Positions 31,269 to 38,373 of a stretch of 42,798 bases of DNA are shown piece after piece (position 1 is the first letter of the stretch; each line of letters opens with the position of its first letter). The notes under the pieces were generated by a model. That model was not told where the DNA came from. It ran no database searches and saw nothing but the letters and a program-made list of their open reading frames with translations. The translations under genes and the position numbers were made by a program. The DNA comes from DATBRV01 sp036560145. GTDB taxonomy: Bacteria > Myxococcota_A > UBA9160 > SMWR01. The stretch spans positions 1-42,798 of the forward strand of contig DATBRV010000083.1 of assembly GCA_036560145.1 (NCBI GenBank). Direction: 5' to 3'.

Positions 31269-32395
31269 CACAGACCTCCCAGGGCGGCGACCCGTTCCAG
31301 ATGCCAGCCCGCGTCGCCGAAGGCGGCGCGCACCCACTTCATGCGCTTCAGGTAGAGCTGCGCGTCGAACTCCCAGGTGTAGCCGATGGCGCCGTGCAGC
31401 CCGACGGCGTCGACGCCGAGCCCGGCGAACGCATCGCTCGCCCAGGCCTTGGCGCGCGAGACGGAAAGGCTCGCGGCCTCGGGCTGCTCGTCGAGCATCC
31501 AGGCGGCGTAGTAGAGCAGCGACTTCACCGATTCGATCGCGACGTAGTGTCCCGCGAGCGGGTGCTTCACGCCCTGGAAACGGCCGATCGGATGGTCGAA
31601 CTGGATGCGCTGCTTCGCGAAGTGCACGGTGAGATCGAGGGCGCCCTCGGCGGCGCCGATCGCCTCGGCGGTGACGGCGACGGCGCCGCAGTCGAGCAGC
31701 CGCGCGATCACCGGCCAGCCCGTGTTGGGCGCCCCGAGCAGGGCGTCCAGCGGGACGCGGACGTCGTCGAAGCGCACGCGCCCGAGGCGCTTGGTCTCGT
31801 CCATCGTCTCGAGGCGCTCGGCCGCGAGGCCGGGCGCGCCCTTTTCGACCAGCGCGAGGCTGACGTCTCCGCCCTCGGGCCCCGAGCGGAAGGCCACCAC
31901 GAAGAGGTCCGCGATCCCCGCGTCCATCACGAACAGCTTCTCCCCGTGCAGCAGGAAGTCGCTGCCGTCGCGCTTGCCTTCGAGCGCGATGCCGGCCGGG
32001 TCGAGCCGGTCGCTCGCCTCGAGCAGCGCGAGCGTCGCCAGGCACTGGCCCGAGCCGATTCCTGGGAGCCAGCGCTTCTGTTGCGCCTCGCTGCCGGCGA
32101 GCTGGAGGGCGGTCGCACCGAGCACGGTTGCGATCAGCGGCGAGGGAAAGAGCGAGCGTCCCGTCTCCTCGAGCACCACCACCAGATCCACCCAGCCGAG
32201 CCCGATGCCGCCGAAGCGATCGGGCAGCGTGAGGCTGACCCAGCCGAGCTCCGCCATCCGGTTCCAGAGCGGCCGTGCGACGCCCTCGGGCGTGGCCGCG
32301 ATCTTGCGGACCTCTTCGAGGGGACAGTTCTGGTCGAGGAACTTGCGCACCTCGGCGCGCAGCAGCTCCTGCTCTTCCGTGAATCCGAAGTTCAT
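31268..32395 (-). CDS. Acyl-CoA dehydrogenase, beta-type subunit (pair 3)
   Basis: 375 residues, longer than the other two beta-type proteins and nearly canonical. N-terminal MNFGFTEEQELLRAEVRKFL and WVSLTLPDRFGGIGLGW are typical. The middle lacks SEPEAGSD (LLEASDRLDP instead). The flavin-contact motif is present in modified form, KQRIQFDHPIGRFQGVKHPLAG (about 261-282). No Glu lies at the LCAD/IVD-type site (CGAVAVTAE), nor at the C-terminal YEGT position. Stop and downstream ATG share one base. First gene of a minus-strand unit, divergent from the 2OG oxygenase. Confidence 0.9.
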   Translation of the reverse strand: MNFGFTEEQELLRAEVRKFLDQNCPLEEVRKIAATPEGVARPLWNRMAELGWVSLTLPDRFGGIGLGWVDLVVVLEETGRSLFPSPLIATVLGATALQLAGSEAQQKRWLPGIGSGQCLATLALLEASDRLDPAGIALEGKRDGSDFLLHGEKLFVMDAGIADLFVVAFRSGPEGGDVSLALVEKGAPGLAAERLETMDETKRLGRVRFDDVRVPLDALLGAPNTGWPVIARLLDCGAVAVTAEAIGAAEGALDLTVHFAKQRIQFDHPIGRFQGVKHPLAGHYVAIESVKSLLYYAAWMLDEQPEAASLSVSRAKAWASDAFAGLGVDAVGLHGAIGYTWEFDAQLYLKRMKWVRAAFGDAGWHLERVAALGGL

Positions 32396-32460
32396 GGGCG
32401 CTCCGAGCGAAAGCCGGACTCTAGACCGTCGGCGGGGGGGCTTCCACCCGGACTCTCGAC

Positions 32461-32466
32461 TACGCT
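32461..32466 (+). promoter_or_regulatory. Putative -10 box (TACGCT) of 2OG oxygenase gene
   Basis: TACGCT ends seven bases before GTG 32474 with no ribosome site between, repeating the leaderless pattern seen elsewhere. It sits in the 78-bp divergent region upstream of dehydrogenase pair 3. Confidence 0.35.
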
Positions 32467-32473
32467 GCCGCCC

Positions 32474-33181
32474 GTGCCGCGCACCTCGCTCCCGTCCGGC
32501 TTCGATTGGGGAAAGCTCGCCCGCGAGCTCGACGAGAGGGGCCATGCGCGGCTTCCCGGCCTGCTGGCGCCCACCGAGTGCCGCGAGCTGGCGGCGCTCT
32601 ATGGCGAGGCGCGCCCTTTCCGCAAGCGCGTGGTGATGGAGCAGCACCGCTTCGGCGCCGGCGAGTACCAGTACTTCGGGTATCCGCTGCCGCCGCTGGT
32701 CCGCGCGCTGCGCACGGCTCTCTACGCGAAGCTGGCGCCGATCGCCAACGCGTGGGGCGCGCGGCTGGGCTCGCGCGAGCGCTACCCGGCGTCCCTGACG
32801 GGCTTCCTGGCGCGCTGCCGCGAGCACGCCCAGACGCGGCCGACGCCGCTCCTGCTCCACTACCGGGCGGGCGGCTACAACCGCCTGCACCAGGATCTCT
32901 ACGGGGCGGTCGCCTTTCCGCTCCAGCTCACCTGCCTGCTCTCGAAGCCCGGCTCGGACTTCACGGGCGGGGAGTTCCTGCTGCTCGAGAACCGGCCGCG
33001 CATGCAGTCGCGCGGCGAGGCGATCGCGCTCGAGCAGGGCGAAGCGATCGTGTTCCCGACCCGCGAGCGGCCGGTGTCGGGACCGCGCGGCGATTCCCGG
33101 GCGCAAATGCGCCATGGGGTGAGCGTGGTGCGCTCCGGGGAGCGCACCACGCTCGGGATCATCTTCCACGACGCGCAATAG
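32474..33181 (+). CDS. 2-oxoglutarate/Fe(II)-dependent oxygenase (prolyl-hydroxylase-like)
   Basis: 235-residue double-stranded beta-helix enzyme. The iron site is visible: His and Asp in NRLHQDLYG, the distal His in MRHGVSVVRSGERTTLGIIFH, with the Arg ten residues on that binds 2-oxoglutarate. TGGEFLLLENRPR and LEQGEAIVFPTRERPV are the core strands of the prolyl 4-hydroxylase-like branch. The substrate (protein, amino acid or lipid) is unknown. GTG 32474 begins right at the expected N-terminus. Convergent with hsp20, 14 bp apart. Confidence 0.88.
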   Translation: MPRTSLPSGFDWGKLARELDERGHARLPGLLAPTECRELAALYGEARPFRKRVVMEQHRFGAGEYQYFGYPLPPLVRALRTALYAKLAPIANAWGARLGSRERYPASLTGFLARCREHAQTRPTPLLLHYRAGGYNRLHQDLYGAVAFPLQLTCLLSKPGSDFTGGEFLLLENRPRMQSRGEAIALEQGEAIVFPTRERPVSGPRGDSRAQMRHGVSVVRSGERTTLGIIFHDAQ

Positions 33182-33195
33182 CGTCGAGCGATCGA

Positions 33196-33681
33196 TTACG
33201 AGGTCGTGATCGGGATCGCCCGGACCTCGGGCTTCGCCGCGGGCAGCTTCGGCAGCGTCACCGTCAGCACGCCCTGGCGGTAGCTCGCCGTCACCTTGGC
33301 GGCGTCGACCTCCGCGGGGAGCTCGATCGCGCGGTGGAACGAGCCGCGGGCCCGCTCGACCCAGCGAACACCACTCTTCTTCTCGTCCTTCTCGCTCTCG
33401 AGCTTGCCCTGGATCGAGAGCACGCCCTCTTCGAGGGAGACCTGGATGTCCTTCTCGTCGAGGCCGGGCAGGTCGGCCTGCACGGAGTAGGCCTCGTCGC
33501 TCTCGGTCACGTCCACGCGCGGCGCGAAGCGCGCAGCCGCCTGCGGCACCGTCGGGAACGCGAAGGTCTCGTAGGCCTCGTCGAAGAGCCGGTCGAAATC
33601 GGCCGGCCAGAAAGCCCGCAGGCTGGGAGCCGCCGGCGCCCGGGAAACGAAGCGGCGCGGAATCAGGGAATGGAACGTCAT
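33196..33681 (-). CDS. Hsp20/alpha-crystallin small heat-shock protein
   Basis: 161-residue holdase chaperone. Alpha-crystallin domain at about 55-150: PRVDVTESDEAYSVQADLPGLDEKDIQVSLEEGVLSIQGKLE, then GSFHRAIELPAEVDAAKVTASYRQGVLTVTLPK, with the A-x-x-x-n-G-V-L consensus. C-terminal AIPI tail corresponds to the I-x-I oligomerisation motif. ATG 33681 preceded by AGGAGG at good spacing; the frame is open 23 codons further but without support. A sigma70-like promoter lies about 65 bp upstream. Confidence 0.95.
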   Translation of the reverse strand: MTFHSLIPRRFVSRAPAAPSLRAFWPADFDRLFDEAYETFAFPTVPQAAARFAPRVDVTESDEAYSVQADLPGLDEKDIQVSLEEGVLSIQGKLESEKDEKKSGVRWVERARGSFHRAIELPAEVDAAKVTASYRQGVLTVTLPKLPAAKPEVRAIPITTS

Positions 33682-33747
33682 GTCTGGAATCCTCCTTGCG
33701 CCGACCGGCGAGCATTCAGCTTCGCGTCCGGTCGCGGCGACGCAAGA

Positions 33748-33775
33748 CATCTAAGCACTCGCCGGGGAGCGTCAA
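33748..33775 (-). promoter_or_regulatory. Promoter candidate for hsp20 (TTGACG ... TAGATG)
   Basis: On the minus strand TTGACG (33770-33775) and TAGATG (33748-33753) are separated by 16 bp, about 65 bp upstream of the ATG. It matches the housekeeping sigma pattern better than a heat-shock sigma site. Confidence 0.45.
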
Positions 33776-33800
33776 GCCAGGACCCGCGGGGAGAATGTCT

Positions 33801-34994
33801 CTAGATCACGCCCGCCGCGGCCAGGCGCGCCAGCTCCTGCTCGTCCAGCCCCAGCTCCGCGTAGACCTCGCGGTTGTGCTCGCCGAGGGCCGGGGCGAGG
33901 GGGCGCTGGCGCGGCTCGGCGCCCGAGAAGCGCAGCGGATTGCCGTGGAAGACGACCTCGCCGAGTGTAGGGTGCGGATGGCGCTCGAGCATGCCGCGGG
34001 CCAGCAGCTGCGGATCCGCGAGCAGCTGATCGGGGCGCTGCACCTCGGCGCAGGGCAGGTCCGCGCCCTGCGGGCCGAGCGCGGCGAGCACCTCGGCGCT
34101 GGTCCGCTCGCGCACCCAATCCGCCACCCGCTGGTTGAGCTCGAGCCGGAGCTGCGCGCGCCCGCGGTGGCTCCGGTAGCGCTCGTCGCTCCCTAGCTCG
34201 GGCCGGCCGATCGCCGTGCAGAGCCTCCGGAACAGCTTGTTGCTGGCGGTCGCGATCACGACGTGGCCGTCGCGCGCCTCGAAGCAATCGTAGGGCGCCG
34301 TGAAGGGATGCTGATTGCCCACGCGCGTCATGGCGACGCCGATGCCCGAAAAAATGGTTGCCGCGGAGTCGGTGATCGCGAAGATGGCGTCCTGGTTGGA
34401 GAGGTCGAGCACGCGCGCGGCCCCCGTGCGCTCGCGCTCGAGCAGCGCCGCGGTGATCCCGAGGCCGAGGTAGAGGCCGCCGACGAAATCGCCGAGCGCG
34501 CCGCCGCCGCGCACCGGCGGTCCGTCCGGAAAGCCGGTGAGCGCGAGCAGCCCGCCGGTCGCCTGCGCCACGATGTCGTAGGAAGCCTGTCCGGCCCGCG
34601 GTCCCGTCGCTCCGAAGCCCGAGAGGGAGGCCACCACACAGCGGGGATTGCGCGCCTGGATCGCGCCCGCGCCGAGTTCGTGCGAGGCGAGCCAGCCCGA
34701 GCGGAAGTTCTCGACCACGGCGTCGGCCCGCTCGCACAGGCGCAGGAAGAGCTCGCGGCCCTCGGGCTTGCGGACGTCGAGGGTGATCGAGCGCTTGCCG
34801 CGGTTGGTGTTCTGGAACGAGAGGGAGGTCTGGCCCCTGGCCGACGGGCCATAACGATAATCGTCGCCGGTCCCGGGGATCTCCAGCTTGACGACGTCGG
34901 CGCCGAGATCGGCGAGCACGGCGGTCGCGAACGGGCCCGCGACCACGCGCGTCAGGTCGAGGATGCGAAGGCCCGCGAGGACGCGCCCCGGCAC
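33801..34994 (-). CDS. CaiB/BaiF family CoA-transferase
   Basis: 397 residues from GTG 34994. Family III CoA-transferase or racemase superfamily: LAGLRILDLTRVVAGPFATAVLADLGADVVKLE at the N-terminus, NRGKRSITLDVRKPEGRELFLRL, VVENFRSGW and VASLSGFGATGPRAGQASYDIVAQATGG, where the Asp in SYDIVAQA is the catalytic Asp of true CoA-transferases such as formyl-CoA transferase. It lacks the H-D-x-N-Y motif of the racemase at 24506, so transferase activity is more likely. Acyl donor and acceptor unknown. It ends the minus-strand run that starts with frdA, but its GTG lies 7 bp after frdD's stop region. Confidence 0.88.
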   Translation of the reverse strand: MPGRVLAGLRILDLTRVVAGPFATAVLADLGADVVKLEIPGTGDDYRYGPSARGQTSLSFQNTNRGKRSITLDVRKPEGRELFLRLCERADAVVENFRSGWLASHELGAGAIQARNPRCVVASLSGFGATGPRAGQASYDIVAQATGGLLALTGFPDGPPVRGGGALGDFVGGLYLGLGITAALLERERTGAARVLDLSNQDAIFAITDSAATIFSGIGVAMTRVGNQHPFTAPYDCFEARDGHVVIATASNKLFRRLCTAIGRPELGSDERYRSHRGRAQLRLELNQRVADWVRERTSAEVLAALGPQGADLPCAEVQRPDQLLADPQLLARGMLERHPHPTLGEVVFHGNPLRFSGAEPRQRPLAPALGEHNREVYAELGLDEQELARLAAAGVI

Positions 34995-35001
34995 CGGTCG
35001 G

Positions 35002-35361
35002 CTACAGACGGATGACGGCGCAGACCCCGAGCACGCTGCCGAGCAACGCAAGGCCGTAGAGCAGCGAGGCCACGGCCGGGTCGCGCGACGCGCCGCCGAA
35101 ATCGACCGAGAGCGAGCGCAGGTGGTGCGCGCCCTTCCAGAGCGGGAGCACGATCAGCGCGAGCAGCACCAGGCGTCCGATCGGGTTCGCCGCGAGCCGG
35201 TGCGCGCGCAGGAACAGGAGCGAGCCCTCCGACACCAGCCCGAGCGGCGCCGCCAGCCCGACTACCACCAGCCAGCCCGTCAGCAGGATGGTGCCGATCA
35301 GGATCCCCTGCCCGAACATCAGCCAGATCAGGGGCTCGAGTCGCAGCAAGAGGTGCTTCAC
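35002..35361 (-). CDS. frdD: Fumarate reductase membrane subunit D
   Basis: 119 residues, the exact size of E. coli FrdD. Three hydrophobic segments; the conserved block GRLVLLALIVLPLWKGAHHLRSLSVDFG parallels the second helix and quinone-site region of FrdD. GTG 35361 overlaps the frdC stop (GTGA). With FrdC it anchors the fumarate reductase and provides the menaquinol site; no heme is expected in this type of anchor. It is the last frd gene; the CoA-transferase follows. Confidence 0.9.
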   Translation of the reverse strand: MKHLLLRLEPLIWLMFGQGILIGTILLTGWLVVVGLAAPLGLVSEGSLLFLRAHRLAANPIGRLVLLALIVLPLWKGAHHLRSLSVDFGGASRDPAVASLLYGLALLGSVLGVCAVIRL

Positions 35362-35801
35362 GGGAAGACCCCTCCGCCGAGGATCATCACGAACACGCAG
35401 GTGACGACGACCCAAACCGCGTACAGCATGGCGTAGATCACCATCTTCGGCGGCGGCTTCAGCGGACCGATCCGCGGCGGCTGCGCCTTCGGAAAGAGCC
35501 GGAAGAAGCGAGCGCCGACGAAGAGGACGCAGACCAGCGCGAGGCCGTGAAACGCGATCCAGACGGGGCTCTTGAAGGCGTCCAGCAGCGCCTGCCAGGC
35601 GAACGACCCATCGCCGAGCGCCCATACCACGCGCAGCATCACGAATCCCATCGCCAGGTAGACGGCGCCCGTCAGATCGAAGAGCGTGTAGGCGCGGTAG
35701 CGGCCCTGGAAGGGGAACTGATCGGGCTGCATGGGAGGCGCCGTGCGCGTCCGCCCCGGGCGCGCGGGCTGCATGGCGTGCGGGTGCGCCGGGCGCGCCA
35801 T
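35358..35801 (-). CDS. frdC: Fumarate reductase membrane subunit C
   Basis: 147 residues, a little longer than E. coli FrdC because of a basic, Pro-rich N-terminal tail. Three hydrophobic segments, with RAYTLFDLTGAVYLAMGFVMLRV, ALLDAFKSPVWIAFHGLALVCVLFVGARFFRLFPKA and KMVIYAMLYAVWVVVTCVFVMILG, in the order and spacing of FrdC. ATG 35801 has GGGAGG upstream and follows frdB by 2 bp. Inner membrane, pairs with FrdD. Confidence 0.9.
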   Translation of the reverse strand: MARPAHPHAMQPARPGRTRTAPPMQPDQFPFQGRYRAYTLFDLTGAVYLAMGFVMLRVVWALGDGSFAWQALLDAFKSPVWIAFHGLALVCVLFVGARFFRLFPKAQPPRIGPLKPPPKMVIYAMLYAVWVVVTCVFVMILGGGVFP

Positions 35802-35803
35802 GG

Positions 35804-36553
35804 CTACTGCCTCCCGCCGCGCGGCAGCACCAGCCCCGTCGCCCAGTCGATCACGGCGTTGAACTTGGCCTGGTTCACGGCCGCCGCCGGATCGACGTGC
35901 TTCGGGCAGACCTCGCTGCACTCGTTCGCGTAGGAGCAGGAGAACACCGTCCCCTCGCCGCGGAAGATCTGGTTGCGCTCGCGGGCGCCCTCGTCGCGCG
36001 AATCGACGTTGTAGCGGTGGCCGAGCGCGATCGCCGCCGGCCCCAGGAAGTCCGGCTCGTTGGCGACCACCGGGCAGGCCGCGTAGCAGAGCATGCAGTT
36101 GATGCACATGCTGAACTGCTTGAACTCGTCGAGCTGCTCCGGCGACTGCCGCACCGGGCCCGCCTCGGCCGCGAGTTCCTTGGCGCGCACGATCCAGGGC
36201 TTCACGGACTTGAGCTTGTCGAGGAAGCCGTCCATCTCGATCACGAGATCGCGGACCACCGGGAAGTTCGCGAGCGGGGCCACCACGACCGTCTCGCCGT
36301 ACTGGCGCAGGGGGTCCTTGCAGGTGAGGCGCGGCTCGCCGTTCACCATCATCCCGCAGCTCCCGCAGACCGCCATCCGGCACGACCAGCGGTGCGAGAG
36401 CGTGCCGTCCACCTCGTCCTTGATGTAGTTCAGCGCGTCGAGGACCATCCAGTCGTCTTGAACCGGAATCTGGTAGCTCTGCGTGCGCGGGGCCGAATCG
36501 CGGTCGGGATCGAACCGCGTCACCACCAGCGTCTTCTTGGCCGCGGTGCTCAT
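35804..36553 (-). CDS. frdB: Fumarate reductase iron-sulfur subunit
   Basis: 249 residues carrying three clusters: [2Fe-2S] ligands in CRMAVCGSCGMMVNG plus a later Cys (LTCKD), [4Fe-4S] in CINCMLCYAACP, and [3Fe-4S] in CSYANECSEVCPKHVDPAAAV, the last very close to the E. coli FrdB motif. It passes electrons between FrdA flavin and the membrane quinol. ATG 36553 shares one base with the frdA stop. The close match of the third cluster region supports fumarate reductase rather than succinate dehydrogenase type. Confidence 0.94.
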   Translation of the reverse strand: MSTAAKKTLVVTRFDPDRDSAPRTQSYQIPVQDDWMVLDALNYIKDEVDGTLSHRWSCRMAVCGSCGMMVNGEPRLTCKDPLRQYGETVVVAPLANFPVVRDLVIEMDGFLDKLKSVKPWIVRAKELAAEAGPVRQSPEQLDEFKQFSMCINCMLCYAACPVVANEPDFLGPAAIALGHRYNVDSRDEGARERNQIFRGEGTVFSCSYANECSEVCPKHVDPAAAVNQAKFNAVIDWATGLVLPRGGRQ

Positions 36554-38271
36554 CAGTATTTGCGCTCCTCGGGAGTCCAGTGTCCGAGCGTGACGGGCTT
36601 GCGGCCCAGCTTGGGACCGGCCGGATCGAAGCTGCACAGCGAGTGGTGCAGGAAGCGCTGGTCGTCGCGCTTGGTGAAGTCCTTGCGCGTGTGGGCGCCG
36701 CGCGATTCGTCGCGGACCTGGGCGCAGCGCGCCACCGCCTCCGCGACGTCGAGCATGTTGCCCAGCTCGAGCGCCGCGATCAGCTCGGTGTTGAAGACCT
36801 TGCTCGCGTCCTCGAGGGCGACGTCCGCGAAGCGCCCCTTGATCTGCGCGATCTCGTCGCAGGTCGTGCGCATGGAGGCCGCCTCGCGGTAGACCCCACA
36901 GCCGCGCTCCATGGCGCCGTTCATCTCGGCGCGGATGCGGCTCAGCTTCTCGCCGCCGCGCTGCTTGCCGCGCACCGCATCGATGCGGGCCTGCTCGTCC
37001 TCGCCCTGCCGGCGCAGCACCGCTTCGGAGCCCGCGCTCGAGCCGTGGGCCACGCGCGCGGCGTGCCGCCCGGCCCGCGCGCCGAAGACCAGGCACTCCG
37101 TCAGCGAGTTCGAGCCGAGCCGGTTGGCGCCGTTCAGCGAGACGCAGGCCGTCTCGCCGGCCGCGTAGAGGCCGGGCAGCGACGTCGCGCCGTCGATGTC
37201 GGTGTCCACGCCGCCCATCATGTAGTGCACGACCGGGCGCACCGGGATCGGCGTCAGGATCGGATCCACGCCGACGTAGGTCATCGTGAGCTCGCGCACC
37301 ATCGGCAGGCGCTTCTCGATCACCTCGGCGCCCAGATGGCGTAAATCAAGATGGACGTACTCGCCGTAGCTGCCCGCGAAGCCGCGCCCCGCCTCGATCT
37401 CCTGCACGATCGCGCGCGAGATCATGTCGCGCGGACCCAGCTCGGCCTTGGCGCCGACGCCGTAGTCGCGCGTCACCAGGAAGCGCTCGCCGTCCTTGTT
37501 GATCAGGTGGCCGCCCTCGCCGCGGGTCGCTTCGGTGATCAGGATCCCGGTGCCGGGGAGCCCCGTCGGGTGGTACTGGACGAACTCCATGTCCTTGAGC
37601 GGCACGCCGGCCCGGTAGGCGAGCGCCATGCCGTCGCCGGTCTTGATGTTGCCGTTGGTCGTGAAGGGGAAGATCTTGCCCGCCCCGCCGGTGGCCAGGA
37701 TCACCGCGCGGCCGAGGATCACGCGCACCACGCCCTCGCGCACGTCGAGCGCGGCGACGCCGCGCACCGCGCCGCCGTCCGTCAACAGCTTGGTCACGAA
37801 CTGCTCGTCGTAGCGCACGATGCGGTCGAAGCGCAGCGAGTGCTGGAACAGCGAATGCAGCATGTGAAAGCCGACCTTGTCGGCCGCGTACCAGGTGCGC
37901 TTGGTGGTCATGCCGCCGAAGGCGCGGGTCGCCACGGTGCCGTCGTCGTTGCGGCTCCAGGGGCAGCCCCAGTGCTCGAGCAGCGTCAGCTCCTTGGGGG
38001 CCTCCTCGACGAAGTACCGGATCACGTCCTGGTCGCCCAGGAAGTCGGAGCCCTTCACGGTGTCGAAGCCGTGCATCTCGAGGGAGTCGTCCGGGCGCGC
38101 GACCGCCGCCGCGCCGCCCTCGGCGGAGACGGTGTGGCTGCGCATCGGATAGACCTTGGAGACGAGCGCGACCGAGAGCTTGGGATCGGCCTCGACCGCG
38201 GCGATTGCGGCGCGCAGGCCAGCGCCGCCGCCGCCGACGATGACGAGGTCGTGACGCAGGACTTCGACCAA
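36553..38271 (-). CDS. frdA: Fumarate reductase flavoprotein subunit
   Basis: 572 residues. Reduces fumarate to succinate, or the reverse. VIVGGGGAGLRAAI (FAD dinucleotide site), MRSHTVSAEGGAAA with the His that binds FAD covalently, HPTGLPGTGILITEATRGEGG (substrate-site His and Arg), and VRPVVHYMMGGVDTD near the C-terminal half, then LNGANRLGSNSLTECLVFGARAG. Start TTG 38271, the only start before the FAD motif. It opens the frdABCD operon; the 102-bp upstream region has a TACAAA box on this strand (38322-38327) but no clear -35. Confidence 0.94.
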   Translation of the reverse strand: MVEVLRHDLVIVGGGGAGLRAAIAAVEADPKLSVALVSKVYPMRSHTVSAEGGAAAVARPDDSLEMHGFDTVKGSDFLGDQDVIRYFVEEAPKELTLLEHWGCPWSRNDDGTVATRAFGGMTTKRTWYAADKVGFHMLHSLFQHSLRFDRIVRYDEQFVTKLLTDGGAVRGVAALDVREGVVRVILGRAVILATGGAGKIFPFTTNGNIKTGDGMALAYRAGVPLKDMEFVQYHPTGLPGTGILITEATRGEGGHLINKDGERFLVTRDYGVGAKAELGPRDMISRAIVQEIEAGRGFAGSYGEYVHLDLRHLGAEVIEKRLPMVRELTMTYVGVDPILTPIPVRPVVHYMMGGVDTDIDGATSLPGLYAAGETACVSLNGANRLGSNSLTECLVFGARAGRHAARVAHGSSAGSEAVLRRQGEDEQARIDAVRGKQRGGEKLSRIRAEMNGAMERGCGVYREAASMRTTCDEIAQIKGRFADVALEDASKVFNTELIAALELGNMLDVAEAVARCAQVRDESRGAHTRKDFTKRDDQRFLHHSLCSFDPAGPKLGRKPVTLGHWTPEERKY

Positions 38272-38373
38272 GGCGGGGACCCTTTTCCAGCGCCGCCGAG
38301 CCGGGCTACCGGGCGCGCCAGTTTGTAACGAATCCGCGCTGCGGGCGAAAGCGGGATTCCACGACTCGAGAGT

